Source: Psychrobacter sp. Choline-02u-9
GTDB lineage: Bacteria > Pseudomonadota > Gammaproteobacteria > Pseudomonadales > Moraxellaceae
DNA: 64,000 nucleotides
Assembly (NCBI RefSeq): GCF_002836505.1
Contig: NZ_PJBF01000040.1
Location: 372,001-436,000, forward strand
Reading direction: 5' to 3'
Numbering within the stretch: the stretch's first letter is position 1; the number at the start of each line of letters is the position of its first letter. This document shows positions 7,109-17,048 of this stretch, piece by piece. The translations under genes were made by a program, and so were the position numbers. The notes beneath the pieces were generated by a model. It saw only the letters and a program-made list of their open reading frames with translations, had not been told where the DNA came from and made no database searches.

Positions 7109-8977
7109 TTACCCTTGCTCTACCACAGCCAAATCCTTGACCATCAACTGTAAGCTTTGTTTGCCGTTCCATTCGTTGATGTCTAGCTGAAATAATAAAT
7201 GGACTTGCTTAGCACGATAATCCCAAGCCTCATTATCGAAGTTAAAGCAAATGGCCTCTATCGGATATTGAACGTCTGGATAGCGCAGCGATAACTTAAG
7301 ATGTTTATCTTTTAAAATCTTAAAGCTCAGAACCTCAAACACGCCATCAAATATTGGCGGTGCAAATCCATGACCCCAAATACTGGCATCGGCTAAATGC
7401 TCGGCAAACCATAAACTGAAGTCACTCGCTTGCAAAGGTCCATCGGTGAATTTTTGCTCTGCAAATACCTCATCATCCATTTGAGCCATCACTTCGTTAA
7501 AAGCTGTGACAAATGCCTCAAAGTTACGACGCTTGAGGGTCAGACCTGCTGCCATCGCATGTCCACCGAAGTGACTGATTAAGTCAGGATGACGCTCAGC
7601 AACTTGTTCAATCGCATCACGAATATGTACGCCAGCGATAGAACGTGCAGAGCCTTTAATGGCACTATCTTCATCTATTTGTTCAGTGTCTGCTGGTGCA
7701 AAAACGATACTGGGTAAATAATGGCTTTCTTTTAAGCGACCAGCGACAATGCCAATGACTCCTTGATGCCAGTCATCTTGGTACAGAATAATACTACGAG
7801 CACCTGTATTGTTGACCTTAGCAGTAGAGACAGCTTGAGTAGCCACATTCTGAGTAACAAGTGCTTGAGTAATTGTGTCATCGTTACTGCCATTATCATC
7901 ACTATCACCATTCGTACTATCGTCGTTATTATCTTTATTAACCAGTGCTTGTACGATACTATCAGCTTGCGCACGCATCTCGCCCTCTACATGACGACGC
8001 GTACGATTCAGCTGTTCAAGCTCTTGTGCCAAACGTTGTGCGGTGCTCCAGTCTTCAGTTAATAAGCATTCGATACCGATGCGCATATTATCCATACGCC
8101 CAGCTGCATTGATACGTGGGCCTAATACAAAACCGAAATCCTGCGCATGAAGCTGCTTAGGATCACGGCCCGCTTGCTCAAGCAATGCCAATATTCCCAT
8201 ACAGCAGCGGCCTTGACGAATAGCTGATAAACCGTGATGTACCAAGATACGGTTGTTTTTATCCAGTACCCCAACATCTGCAATCGTCCCAAGTGCGACT
8301 AAATCTAAATATTGGCTCACCTGTACCGTAGACTTGCCAGCTTCGCGGCGTAGCTTTGCTAAGCGTCCGAGCACATAAAACGCGACTCCAACTCCAACCA
8401 GTGCTTTACTAGCAAAGTCACAACCTAGCTGATTGGGATTGACTACCGCTTCCGCAGGTGGCGTCTCTTTGGTCGTGAGATGATGGTCTGTGATAATCAC
8501 CGTAATACCATCAGCTTGGGCGCGTGCCACCCCTTCGTGACTTGAGATACCATTATCAACCGTCACTATCATATCTGGCTGAAAAGTCTCAATACCTAAC
8601 TCGACAATCTCTGGCGTCAGGCCATAACCGTACTTAAAACGATCTGGTACTAGGAAATCAACGACCGCACCCATCTTTGTGAGCGCGCGCATCATTAAGG
8701 CTGTACTGGTGGCACCGTCACAGTCAAAGTCACCAACGATCAAGATGCGCTGACGCTCATCAATGGCCACATCTAATAAGCGCACGGCTTCAGTGACACC
8801 GTGCAGGGCCTCAGCAGGCAATAGACCTGACAGGCTAGTCTCCAGCTCATCAGGCGCAGTGATACCTCGCCCTGCATACAGACGGGCAAGCGTGAATGAT
8901 TGAGCGGCAAATGGTTGCAGCGCGGCGGGCAACTCGTCGATGCGAGTGCTGGTATAACGGGGGGTTAAATTTAGCAT
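7109..8977 (-). CDS. recJ: Single-stranded-DNA-specific 5'-3' exonuclease RecJ
   Basis: 622 residues against about 575 for typical RecJ. RecJ degrades single-stranded DNA 5' to 3' in RecFOR recombination, mismatch repair and base-excision repair. Visible DHH-family motifs: motif I VGDFDCDGAT (Asp83, Asp85, Asp87), motif II TVDNGIS (Asp141), motif III TDHHLTT (164-166). GFVLGPRINAAGRMDN at 282-297 is the RecJ LGPRINAAGR signature. The DHHA1 region with FGGHAMAAGLTLKR follows. The extra length is a hydrophilic insert at about 346-391, rich in Asp, Asn, Ser and Thr, between the catalytic core and DHHA1. No partner gene is adjacent. Confidence 0.96.
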   Translation of the reverse strand: MLNLTPRYTSTRIDELPAALQPFAAQSFTLARLYAGRGITAPDELETSLSGLLPAEALHGVTEAVRLLDVAIDERQRILIVGDFDCDGATSTALMMRALTKMGAVVDFLVPDRFKYGYGLTPEIVELGIETFQPDMIVTVDNGISSHEGVARAQADGITVIITDHHLTTKETPPAEAVVNPNQLGCDFASKALVGVGVAFYVLGRLAKLRREAGKSTVQVSQYLDLVALGTIADVGVLDKNNRILVHHGLSAIRQGRCCMGILALLEQAGRDPKQLHAQDFGFVLGPRINAAGRMDNMRIGIECLLTEDWSTAQRLAQELEQLNRTRRHVEGEMRAQADSIVQALVNKDNNDDSTNGDSDDNGSNDDTITQALVTQNVATQAVSTAKVNNTGARSIILYQDDWHQGVIGIVAGRLKESHYLPSIVFAPADTEQIDEDSAIKGSARSIAGVHIRDAIEQVAERHPDLISHFGGHAMAAGLTLKRRNFEAFVTAFNEVMAQMDDEVFAEQKFTDGPLQASDFSLWFAEHLADASIWGHGFAPPIFDGVFEVLSFKILKDKHLKLSLRYPDVQYPIEAICFNFDNEAWDYRAKQVHLLFQLDINEWNGKQSLQLMVKDLAVVEQG

Positions 8978-9294
8978 GAGCGTATTCTACTGGCTTTAGC
9001 AGAGGCTCACAATGACAATTTATACTACCTTTGTATATCATTAGGCATTGTGCAACCTGATGAATAATGCCTGTAAATTAGCAATAATTGATACTGCCAT
9101 TTTTATAGCTCATGTAAACTGCCTTCGTTTAATCACTTACAAAAAAGGTGCACAGTATGAGTAATTTCATTCATTTTGCTACAAAGCAATGATTGTAAGC
9201 CACGCATAAATCCATAAAATAGTAAGCAACTGAAGAATTTGTTGTTCATTGAACTTTTTATCATTTATATTTTAATTATTTATAAGGACACTTT
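8978..9294. other. Intergenic region between divergent recJ and the DUF697-like gene
   Basis: 317 AT-rich bases carrying the divergent promoters. No RNA gene or strong dyad recognised. An AAGGA-type ribosome binding site precedes the ATG at 9295. Confidence 0.4.
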
Positions 9295-9810
9295 ATGAAA
9301 ACCACGCCACTTGCTGAAAAACTTCCAAATACGATCGACCCTAACCTAGACCTTGAGAAGGTTAAAAAAGAATGTCAGGGAATGGTAAAAAGACGCGCTA
9401 GAGTTTCTGCTGGTGTAGCAGTTGTGCCAGTACCATTTTTTGATGTGGCAGTTGACGCGGGGATGTTGACGCAGTTGATTCCAGAGATTAGTGAGCGTTT
9501 TGGTCTCATTGAAGACCGTCAATCAGCCATTAACTTGGAATCTCGCGAAGTGCATTGGAGCGCAGTAAAAGATCGTACTGTAGATTTCGCTGGACTCATG
9601 GCAACACGCGGTATCGTTAAGAAAACCATTCAAGGTTTCGGTGGTCGTATCGCTGCCAAACAAGTGACTAAGTTTATCCCACTTGGCGGTCAATTGGTTG
9701 CTGCGACTATGGGCTATACGATTTTTAAGAAAATCGCTAATGACCATATCAACGAATGCTATAAATTGGCGAAAGATATTCAGCAAAAAGAACACGGCAA
9801 AAACGTATAA
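9295..9810 (+). CDS. DUF697-like small membrane-associated protein
   Basis: 171 residues. The charged N-terminus (DLEKVKKECQGMVKRRARVS) is followed by a hydrophobic hairpin-like stretch (AGVAVVPVPFFDVAVDAGML) near residues 40-60. A second hydrophobic segment (KFIPLGGQLVAATMGYTIFK) lies near 125-145. This pattern of an alanine-rich helix with a V-P-x-P turn, and later a FIPxGG segment, is that of the DUF697/YcjF-like family. Its members are often found with GTPases, but no GTPase domain is present here. It appears monocistronic, with its own terminator at 9837. The family assignment is moderate and the function unknown. Confidence 0.6.
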   Translation: MKTTPLAEKLPNTIDPNLDLEKVKKECQGMVKRRARVSAGVAVVPVPFFDVAVDAGMLTQLIPEISERFGLIEDRQSAINLESREVHWSAVKDRTVDFAGLMATRGIVKKTIQGFGGRIAAKQVTKFIPLGGQLVAATMGYTIFKKIANDHINECYKLAKDIQQKEHGKNV

Positions 9811-9836
9811 ATAAGCCGAATAGCTTAGTCTATATC

Positions 9837-9870
9837 AAGCCAGTTAAGTGATTACTTAGCTGGCTTTTTT
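9837..9870 (+). terminator. Intrinsic terminator after the DUF697-like gene
   Basis: Thirteen-base arms AAGCCAGTTAAGT and ACTTAGCTGGCTT, with one G-T wobble, around a 4-base loop, ending in six T. Confidence 0.9.
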
Positions 9871-9994
9871 GTGGTTAATACATATAGGTTATAGAGTTCT
9901 AAAATAAAATGCGCCTGTGGTTAATGATGTCATTGCTAGGTTTTACTGATAAAATACAGCTTTATTTATGACAGACACCTTAAAGGACTAACTT

Positions 9995-10384
9995 ATGAAA
10001 AAAATCTTGGCTTCAACGATGATGCTAGCGACTTTTGCCTTGGCGGGATGTACCTCAACAGGTACTACAAACAACGGTACAGGTACAGCAATCGGTACCG
10101 CAAACGAGATCGGCATGAATGTTTTTAGAGCTGCGATCGACAACCAATGCCGTAGCCAAATTGAAAAACAAAACGCATGGCGTGTTGCAAGCGTCGCCAT
10201 GACAGAAGCACAGCAAGAATCTGTTAAAACCAATGTTTGTGGCTGTGTGAGTGAGCAAGCGCCACAGCAAGTGACGATTGTTGAGCTGGGCAATGCCGCG
10301 ATTGACTCTCAGTACCGTACTCAGTTAGTCGCACAAGTCGTCGCCAAATCTCTACAGAGCTGCTATACAAGCTTTGTTCAATAG
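9995..10384 (+). CDS. Small secreted lipoprotein of unknown function
   Basis: 129 residues. The N-terminus MKKILASTMMLATFALAGC is a type II signal peptide with lipobox LAGC, so mature Cys19 would be lipidated. A Thr/Gly/Asn-rich linker (TSTGTTNNGTGT) follows, then a compact domain with Cys residues in CRSQIEKQNAW and VCGCVSEQAPQQV and a final Cys near the end (SLQSCYTSF). These Cys residues may form disulphides in the periplasm. I do not recognise the domain. It is monocistronic, with a terminator at 10421. Confidence 0.75.
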   Translation: MKKILASTMMLATFALAGCTSTGTTNNGTGTAIGTANEIGMNVFRAAIDNQCRSQIEKQNAWRVASVAMTEAQQESVKTNVCGCVSEQAPQQVTIVELGNAAIDSQYRTQLVAQVVAKSLQSCYTSFVQ

Positions 10385-10420
10385 AACAATTAAGTTATTT
10401 ATTAGAATAAAAAATAATAA

Positions 10421-10452
10421 AGAGGGTGCGTTATACATAATGCACCCTTTTT
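10421..10452 (+). terminator. Intrinsic terminator after the lipoprotein gene
   Basis: GGGTGC (10424-10429) pairs with GCACCC (10442-10447), extended by TTAT/ATAA in the loop, and is followed by five T. An A-rich 5' flank means it could act for the convergent gene at 10483 as well. Confidence 0.85.
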
Positions 10453-10482
10453 ATTGCTAATAGATTAGTTCAATTAATTAGC

Positions 10483-10860
10483 CTAAAATTTATTTGTGTC
10501 AGATGCTTGAGACGTTATAGAGGCCGTAAAAGGTAATGATTGGCTACGACGGAAATACTTCGAGGTGCTATCAATAATTTTATCTACTTCCTTAATTAAA
10601 TCATTAATCACGTCATCATAAATACCATGATATAGCTCTTTTTCAAATGCTGTAAATGGGTGCTTGCGCGACGCTGAACCCACTTCAGTGACACCGTCTT
10701 TACTATAAAAAATATCTACGCGACCATCACTATTCAACACACAATTTAATAGTCCGCCTTCAATTTCCATCTCTACGCGTTCTGGCATAAAAATATAGTC
10801 ATCTACATTGATAAGCTTTTTCTCTACTTCTCGTTTAAAAAATGATTTGATATCAAACAT
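10483..10860 (-). CDS. Hypothetical protein
   Basis: 125 residues, not recognised. It has no signal peptide or membrane segment. The start MFDIKSFFKREVEKKLINVD is charged and helical. The middle (MEIEGGLLNCVLNSDGRVDIFY) looks like a beta-hairpin. A second helical region with FEKELYHGIYDDVINDLIKE follows, then a Ser/Thr-rich tail. The codon use resembles its neighbours and the ATG opens a clean frame, so it is likely real. It is convergent with the lipoprotein gene, and no function can be assigned. Confidence 0.55.
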   Translation of the reverse strand: MFDIKSFFKREVEKKLINVDDYIFMPERVEMEIEGGLLNCVLNSDGRVDIFYSKDGVTEVGSASRKHPFTAFEKELYHGIYDDVINDLIKEVDKIIDSTSKYFRRSQSLPFTASITSQASDTNKF

Positions 10861-11096
10861 AGGTACATCCCTAACTTTATAATTATAAGATACGTGAGCA
10901 TGCCGAGCACTGTGACTGTTACCCAGTATTCATCTGTGTGATTAACGGGTCATGCTTTACTCAGTTATCCTATAAGATAGCGTTAGATTATTTAAGGTGC
11001 GATATGTAAAACTGCGTTTGATGTTGGTAAAAATGTGCGATTGATTTTGGATGTGACATAGACCCAATAAAATAGAACTAGAAAAATAGACTCAAC

Positions 11097-11132
11097 AAAA
11101 AAGGAAGCTACCAACAAGCAACTTCCTTTTTT
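11097..11132 (-). terminator. Intrinsic terminator of the HisC-like aminotransferase gene
   Basis: Perfect 11-bp stem AAAAAAGGAAG/CTTCCTTTTTT around a 14-base loop. Read on the minus strand it ends in a run of T, 28 bases after the stop codon at 11160. Confidence 0.85.
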
Positions 11133-11159
11133 ATTATTGAACTGCATTAACTAATTTAG

Positions 11160-12212
11160 CTAGACCCAGCCCTTCTCACGAAATGATTTGAGTACCTCTA
11201 CAAATACTGCCATCTCATCAGGTCTGCCAAGTGTTAAGCGATTAAAGCCACTGATTGGCGCAAACTCACGCCCGACAGCAATACCATGCTCACGCATTCT
11301 GTCGATATAGGTTTGCACATCGCCTTGTATCTCATGAAATATAAAGCTTGCCTGCGATGGCAAGTAGCGTAAGCCAAGCTCATCTAATGTTTGCTCAACC
11401 AGTTGACGCGATTGATTGGCCATACACAAGCTCAATACTAGAAACGCTTCATCATCGAGAGTCGCTAATGCAGCCACGGCACCTGCCAAGTTGGTATTAT
11501 CAATTGAGATGAAAGCCTCTAGTTTGCCTATCGTTTGCGGGCTAGCAACTGCATAGCCGACACGCATGCCAGCGAGTGCACATAGTTTTGAGAAAGTACG
11601 CACTACAACGATATTTTCTGAGTACTCCTCTCGTATCCATGCGACACCACTCTCAAAACTTGGATCAGTCACATATTCCGAATAAGCTTCATCTAATAAA
11701 AAGTAATGGTTACTTGTTGCATTTCCTACCCATTCTTTGAGATTTACTGTGTCAGTAATAGTCGACGTTGGGTTGTTTGGATTGCACAGATAAAACAAGC
11801 TAATACCGTCAAAGTCATCAGCCACTTTTTGCATACCTTGCAAGTCAAAGGCGTAATTTTCAGTCGTCAGTGGTACTTTGACCACAGGTACATCGATAGA
11901 TGTCGCATATAACTCAGCATAGGCAAAGGTTGGATGCGGCACGATAACTTGGAATTTTTTACCTGCTACTAATGCTTGATTTTGTAGCATTTGGACGACA
12001 GTACGGATGTTTTCACTAGAGCCACTGCCCAGTGAGATTTGACTCTCTATCACACCGTTTATCTCAGCGACTTTAGTAATCAGCGCCGCACGTTGGTCAT
12101 CAGGATAACGAAAGCCAATGTCTAGAGAGTCGATAATAGCTTGTTTGGCAGCATCTGACATGCCGAGTGAGTTTTCGTTAGAGTTTAATTCTATTAAGTT
12201 GTTGGTAAGCAC
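11160..12212 (-). CDS. Class I/II PLP aminotransferase, histidinol-phosphate aminotransferase-like
   Basis: 350 residues of fold type I. The N-terminal IELNSNENSLGMS is the substrate-loop signature of HisC-like enzymes. NPNNPT at 144-149 and DEAYSEY contact PLP. The Schiff-base lysine is Lys209 in RTFSKLCALAGMRVGY. HisC converts imidazole-acetol phosphate and glutamate to histidinol phosphate, but many relatives act on aromatic or other amino acids, and no his genes are nearby. I therefore leave the symbol blank. The frame begins with GTG at 12212 and no clear ribosome binding site is seen, so the start is uncertain. Confidence 0.8.
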   Translation of the reverse strand: MLTNNLIELNSNENSLGMSDAAKQAIIDSLDIGFRYPDDQRAALITKVAEINGVIESQISLGSGSSENIRTVVQMLQNQALVAGKKFQVIVPHPTFAYAELYATSIDVPVVKVPLTTENYAFDLQGMQKVADDFDGISLFYLCNPNNPTSTITDTVNLKEWVGNATSNHYFLLDEAYSEYVTDPSFESGVAWIREEYSENIVVVRTFSKLCALAGMRVGYAVASPQTIGKLEAFISIDNTNLAGAVAALATLDDEAFLVLSLCMANQSRQLVEQTLDELGLRYLPSQASFIFHEIQGDVQTYIDRMREHGIAVGREFAPISGFNRLTLGRPDEMAVFVEVLKSFREKGWV

Positions 12213-12529
12213 AGTGAATAATACGCCTAGATTATGTCCATTCCAAAAATTTAGTCTGTGTTGACGTTGACAGTGTGATCTATGAGAACAACAAGCCTAG
12301 CCCAAATAGAGCATCACACGTGCTCGGCTTATTAGCTTACGACTTAAATTTTTGAAATGTTATATGGATGGTGAGGTTTATGCGGATATGGTAAGTGGCA
12401 ATGCGCTGTATTACAAGCCTTCTACACATTCCGATATTGAATAAACCACAAAAAAGTGAGGTACTCAAAAAGCACCTCACCTTCGCTATTGTTTAGCCTC
12501 TTTTTAGCCTCAGCATTTAACCCAAGCGA
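12213..12529. other. Intergenic region with the uvrB terminator
   Basis: 317 bases between uvrB and the downstream aminotransferase, both on the minus strand. The uvrB terminator is at 12450-12480; the remainder presumably holds the aminotransferase promoter. Nothing else recognised. Confidence 0.5.
12450..12480 (-). terminator. Intrinsic terminator of uvrB
   Basis: Ten-base arms GTGAGGTACT and AGCACCTCAC, with one wobble. On the minus strand they are followed by a run of T (complement of 12450-12455), about 50 bases after the uvrB stop. Confidence 0.8.
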
Positions 12530-14641
12530 TCAGATTAAATGTGCTTTTAACTCTAGCACTTTATCACGCGTTTTTGCTGCTTCTTCAAACTTCAAATCAC
12601 GAGACATTTGCTGCATTTGCTTCTCTAATCGTTTGATTTCTTTGGCAAGCAAATCAGGACTACGCAAGATATTGATATCCACATCTGGCAAGTTACTCTT
12701 AACTGGGATAGCTTGATTGTCATTGGCATCCAAGCTTTCACCAGTATCAATCTTGTCCGTGATACTACGACGAGCCCCTTTTGGCGTGATGTTATGCTCA
12801 AGGTTAAAGGCAATCTGCTTATCACGGCGGCGATCCGTCTCGTCTATCGCCTTTTGCATACTTGGCGTAATGCGATCAGCATAGAGAATGGCTTTACCAT
12901 TCAAGTGACGCGCTGCACGACCAATGGTCTGAATAAGCGAACGCTCTGAACGCAAGAAGCCTTCTTTATCAGCATCAAATATCGCTACCAGTGATACCTC
13001 AGGCATATCCAAGCCTTCACGTAATAAGTTGATACCGACCAGCACATCATGCACGCCAGTACGGAGCTCATGGATAATCTGCATACGCTCGACAGTATCG
13101 ATGTCCGAATGTAGATAGGCAACCTTTACATCATACTCTTTGAGGTAACTGGTCAAATCTTCTGACATACGCTTGGTCAATGTAGTAATCAGTACACGCT
13201 CGTCCTTTTCACGGCGTTTGGTAATCTCTGATAGCACATCATCAACTTGCGTCAAGACAGGACGTATCTCAATCTCAGGATCAATTAGTCCTGTAGGACG
13301 AACGACCTGCTCAACGACTTGCTCGCTGTGTTCAAGCTCATATAGGGCTGGCGTGGCACTCACATAAATGGTTTTGGGCTTGATACGTTCCCACTCTTCA
13401 AACTTCATCGGGCGGTTATTCATCGCACTGGGTAATCTAAAACCATAATTGACCAAGTTTTCTTTACGTGATCTATCGCCTTTATACATCGCGCCAATCT
13501 GCGAAACCGTCACATGTGATTCATCAAGGAACAGTAAGGCATCTTCTGGAATATAATCAAATAACGTTGGCGGCGCTTCCCCTGATGGACGGCCAGAGAG
13601 ATGCTGTGAGTAGTTTTCGATACCGTTACAGTAACCAAGCTGCTGAATCATCTCCAAGTCATACTGAGTACGCTCTTTGAGACGTTGTGCTTCAATCAAC
13701 TTATTGTTGTCACGGAAGTATTCTAAACGCGGCTCTAACTCAGCACGAATCGTATGGCTGGCAGCTTCTAACTTATTACGCGGCGTCACATAGTGCGACT
13801 TTGGATAAATGGTAATACGTGGCACGCTGCGTACCGTCTTACCCGTTAAGGGATCAAACCACGTAATCTTCTCGACTTCGTTATCGAATAAATGCACACG
13901 TACGGCTAGCTGCTCAGACTCAGCAGGATAGATATCTAACAGCTCTCCACGCAAGCGATAGGTACCACGGCCAAAATCCAGCTCATTACGCGTGTATTGC
14001 ATCTCAACCAAACGCTTGATGGTTGCTGTACGATCAATGTTATCGCCCACAACGACATGCAAGAGCATTTTAAGATAGCTCTCTGGATCACCCAAACCAT
14101 AGATACAAGATACCGAAGCGACAATAATCGCATCACGGCGCTCTAACAAGGCACGCGTGGCTGACAGGCGCATCTGATCAATATGATCGTTAATGGCGCT
14201 GTCTTTTTCGATAAAGGTATCACTAGCAGCGACATACGCTTCTGGCTGATAATAATCATAATAGCTGACAAAATATTCGACCGCATTATTAGGGAAGAAC
14301 GATTTGAACTCACCATATAGTTGAGCGGCTAGCGTTTTGTTGTGCGCCATAATAATGGTCGGACGCTGAGTTTCAGCGATGACCTTCGCCATGGTATAGG
14401 TCTTACCAGAACCAGTCACACCTAGTAGCAACTGCTCGTCCATGTCCGAATTGATGCCGTTGACTAGCTTTTTGATGGCTTGCGGCTGGTCGCCTGCTGG
14501 CTCAAAGTCAGTAACCATCTCAAAGGCACGGCTTGATATTTGCGTCCCTGACGCATTAACACCACTAATTTCAGCTTCGCCTTGGAGCTGAGTGGCCAAT
14601 TGATTTAACTGACGCGATGAGCGCGGTTCAGGCATTCGCAT
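12530..14641 (-). CDS. uvrB: Excinuclease ABC subunit B
   Basis: 703 residues, slightly above the usual 670 because of an N-terminal extension of about 35. UvrB is the ATP-dependent damage-verification helicase-like subunit of nucleotide excision repair, working with UvrA and UvrC. Walker A GVTGSGKT is at 74-81 and the damage-probing beta-hairpin is [16 protein letters not shown] is the Walker B/DEAD-like box, and [13 protein letters not shown] with QTIGRAARH are motifs V and VI. The C-terminal UVR domain (about 665-703, [17 protein letters not shown]) contacts UvrC. The family's conserved core starts at [17 protein letters not shown] (residue 40). It is monocistronic. Confidence 0.98.
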   Translation of the reverse strand: MRMPEPRSSRQLNQLATQLQGEAEISGVNASGTQISSRAFEMVTDFEPAGDQPQAIKKLVNGINSDMDEQLLLGVTGSGKTYTMAKVIAETQRPTIIMAHNKTLAAQLYGEFKSFFPNNAVEYFVSYYDYYQPEAYVAASDTFIEKDSAINDHIDQMRLSATRALLERRDAIIVASVSCIYGLGDPESYLKMLLHVVVGDNIDRTATIKRLVEMQYTRNELDFGRGTYRLRGELLDIYPAESEQLAVRVHLFDNEVEKITWFDPLTGKTVRSVPRITIYPKSHYVTPRNKLEAASHTIRAELEPRLEYFRDNNKLIEAQRLKERTQYDLEMIQQLGYCNGIENYSQHLSGRPSGEAPPTLFDYIPEDALLFLDESHVTVSQIGAMYKGDRSRKENLVNYGFRLPSAMNNRPMKFEEWERIKPKTIYVSATPALYELEHSEQVVEQVVRPTGLIDPEIEIRPVLTQVDDVLSEITKRREKDERVLITTLTKRMSEDLTSYLKEYDVKVAYLHSDIDTVERMQIIHELRTGVHDVLVGINLLREGLDMPEVSLVAIFDADKEGFLRSERSLIQTIGRAARHLNGKAILYADRITPSMQKAIDETDRRRDKQIAFNLEHNITPKGARRSITDKIDTGESLDANDNQAIPVKSNLPDVDINILRSPDLLAKEIKRLEKQMQQMSRDLKFEEAAKTRDKVLELKAHLI

Positions 14642-15123
14642 AATGGCTTTCTTCTTCTTAAGGTTTATAACAATATGGGGTCTGAGCAGCGGTTTTTAAA
14701 GGAGAATAAGGAGTCTTATCCTATAGTCGAAACGCTGTCTCGCTGCCCAAAATATAAGTATATAAAGGTAAGATTTATTAAAAGTTAAGGCCTAATATTA
14801 GCGGATAAAACTTACATCGTTATAAAAAATGCACACAGTATTCGATAAATTTACAAAGCTTTTCACGGTTAACAAACTCGTTACACGACCACTCAACAAA
14901 GCCTAACACTCAAGGGTTCCAACACTGAGTTAAGCTGCTATTATCGTTCTTGAGTTAACAAGTTGATGACTTTCAAGTATTAATGATCAGTATTAGTGAA
15001 TGGATAGCTTTATAGCAATTCCTATGATTAGTTTTGAATTGATTGTCATCGAATAGAAGACCAATAAAAATACATTGAACTTTCATTCAATATAATAATT
15101 TTAAATAAATGACGGAGTAAAAT
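14642..15123. other. Intergenic region between divergent uvrB and dps
   Basis: 482 AT-rich bases. A TATAAT hexamer at 15091-15096 is a possible -10 box for dps, but no good -35 lies at normal spacing. That would fit activator-dependent expression, though no binding site could be identified. No ORF or RNA gene recognised. Confidence 0.4.
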
Positions 15124-15606
15124 ATGAGAGAACGTTACGCAAGTGGTATTTCAGACGAAACTGCGAAAAAAATGATTGATTTGCTAAACGCTAACCTAGC
15201 AAACGTTATCGATTTAACCTTAGATGGTAAACAGTGCCATTGGAATCTACAAGGTACTGGCTTTATCGGTGTGCATCAATTACTAGATGAGACGTCAGAT
15301 CGTATCCTTGAAGTATCAGATACTATCGCAGAGCGTATTGTAATCCTAGGTGGCCAACCAAACGGTTTAGCAAGTCGAGTAGTAAAAGAGTCTATCCTAG
15401 ATGACTACCCAACCGACATCACTGAGGTAGATCAGCATGTTCGTGAGCTAACAAGCCGCTACAAGAAAGTAGCCGAGACATTGCGTGAAGCGATTGCTAC
15501 TGCTGGCGATGCAGGTGATGAAGACACCGCTGACTTATTCACAGAAGCTAGTCGCATTGTCGATAAAGATGCATGGTTCATCGGCGCAAACGCACCAAAG
15601 AACTAA
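15124..15606 (+). CDS. dps: Dps-family ferritin-like DNA-protection protein
   Basis: 160 residues, the normal Dps size. Dps forms dodecamers that oxidise Fe(II) with hydrogen peroxide, store iron and in many species bind DNA. The inter-subunit ferroxidase ligands are visible: His39 (QCHWNLQG), His51 and Asp55 (GVHQLLDE), then Asp66 and Glu70. Their spacing is identical to E. coli Dps His51/His63/Asp67/Asp78/Glu82 offset by 12. The short N-terminus lacks a lysine-rich tail, so DNA binding may be weaker than in E. coli. GGAG precedes the ATG. It is monocistronic with a terminator at 15661. Confidence 0.92.
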   Translation: MRERYASGISDETAKKMIDLLNANLANVIDLTLDGKQCHWNLQGTGFIGVHQLLDETSDRILEVSDTIAERIVILGGQPNGLASRVVKESILDDYPTDITEVDQHVRELTSRYKKVAETLREAIATAGDAGDEDTADLFTEASRIVDKDAWFIGANAPKN

Positions 15607-15653
15607 TAGTATTTAATTCGACTAGTCACTAAGTACTAGAGTTATAAAGTTAT

Positions 15654-15684
15654 AAAAAAAGCCGTCATGATTGACGGCTTTTTT
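15654..15684 (+). terminator. Intrinsic terminator of dps
   Basis: A 7-bp stem GCCGTCA/TGACGGC with a 4-base loop, flanked by seven A and six T; likely bidirectional with the convergent CDF gene. Confidence 0.92.
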
Positions 15685-15773
15685 GTGTTTAGCGTTTTGT
15701 TAATTTAAAAAGAATACTTAAAAGCATTCAATATGATTCCTCTACCACCTACTTAATCTATTAAACCTTTATA

Positions 15774-16862
15774 TCAAATATTCTCTAAACTTAGGAGCTC
15801 AGCGTTAGGTTCAGACAGTGTCAAGATAGCCTCTTGAAAGACTGGATTACCTCTGAATAAATTTTCAATCTCTTCAAACTTCTGTGCGATATGCTCTTCT
15901 TTTTGATTGCCTGCGATATCTACTGCCGCCACCATAAATATCTTCTTTGGACCGACCCACTCTAGGTGCAGATAGGACACACTATCGATATCTGGATGAT
16001 TTAGCAGCTCGCTTAAAACATATTCATGCATACGGTCAGTGACTCTATGCCCGACTAAGAAATCTCGGTTGCGACTGATCAAGAATATGGCGACGACGCC
16101 CAGTAGTAGACCGACGATGATAGACCCTAACGCATCCCAATACGGTTCGCCCGTATAAGCATGCATACCCATAGCAGCAGCGGCAATCACCAAACCGATG
16201 ACCGCTGCTAAATCTTCAAAGAATACACCGCGCAACGTTGGGTTAGACGTATCTACAACATAGCCAAGTGCACTGATATCGAGCGCTTCACCATGCTTTT
16301 TGCTTTGTCTGTAAGCCTGAATCAATGAGATTCCTTCGAGCACAAATGCCACTGCCAATACGATAAAGCCAATCGTATAGTTAGCTTCAGACTCAGTAGC
16401 GTTCCATTCTTTGATACCGGTATAGATAGAGACAATCGAACCTGCCGTAAATACACCAAAAGCCGCAATCATCGACCAAACATAAGACTCTTTGCCGTAG
16501 CCTAACGGATGGCTTTTATCAGCAGGTTTGATGGATTTTTTTTCTGCGACGATGAGCAATGTGCCATTGCCAGCATCTGCCCATGAGTGAGCTGCTTCCG
16601 CAATCATAGAGGCTGAGCCTGTCATAAAGGCGGCAACAGTTTTTGCGATAGCGATAACCAGATTGGCCCCGACCGCAATCAACACAGTGATCAGTGAGCC
16701 TGAATGCTCATCATTGGTTTCAGGGCTTTGATTAAGGGTATGTTTTAGTTCAGGGTCATTTGAAATTTTAGGATTACCCGCCCCACGCGCGCGAGGTGTT
16801 TGCGCTTTAGGAGAGGCTGGTAAATGGCGCTGGGGATTAGCAATAGATGGCTTTAGACTCAT
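15774..16862 (-). CDS. Cation diffusion facilitator transporter, SLC30A9 (ZnT9)-like subfamily
   Basis: 362 residues. Six membrane segments (about 57-270) follow a hydrophilic N-terminal extension of about 50 residues. A C-terminal cytoplasmic domain follows. Metal-site signatures are AHSWADAGNG in helix 2 (His92, Asp96) and FFEDLAAVIGL in helix 5. With YWDALGSIIVGLLLG, these are typical of the ZnT9-like branch rather than the classical HxxxD/HxxxD FieF or ZitB branch. CDF proteins export divalent metals such as Zn(II) or Mn(II) by proton antiport across the inner membrane; the substrate here is not determined. No metal-responsive regulator is adjacent. Confidence 0.88.
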   Translation of the reverse strand: MSLKPSIANPQRHLPASPKAQTPRARGAGNPKISNDPELKHTLNQSPETNDEHSGSLITVLIAVGANLVIAIAKTVAAFMTGSASMIAEAAHSWADAGNGTLLIVAEKKSIKPADKSHPLGYGKESYVWSMIAAFGVFTAGSIVSIYTGIKEWNATESEANYTIGFIVLAVAFVLEGISLIQAYRQSKKHGEALDISALGYVVDTSNPTLRGVFFEDLAAVIGLVIAAAAMGMHAYTGEPYWDALGSIIVGLLLGVVAIFLISRNRDFLVGHRVTDRMHEYVLSELLNHPDIDSVSYLHLEWVGPKKIFMVAAVDIAGNQKEEHIAQKFEEIENLFRGNPVFQEAILTLSEPNAELLSLENI

Positions 16863-17048
16863 GCTAGACTCACTGAGATAACGTATTGATAGTAGAATTT
16901 TGCCATAGATGAATGGCTTGAAATCTATATCAGCTTAAAATAAGCGCTCTACAATAACAGTGTCTTTTTAGTGAGTCGTTGTATGAATTATTAATTTAAT
17001 AAAACTAGATAACTTTATACAATTTTAGATAGCTTTGAATAACTTGGG

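Noticed and set aside
7763..8062. Plus-strand frame opposite the RecJ insert
   Set aside because: Antisense to the Asp/Asn-rich insert; the Ile/Thr repeats are the complement of that low-complexity DNA.
15075..15096. TTGAAC/TATAAT as a dps promoter
   Set aside because: The two hexamers are only 10 bases apart, too close for sigma-70.
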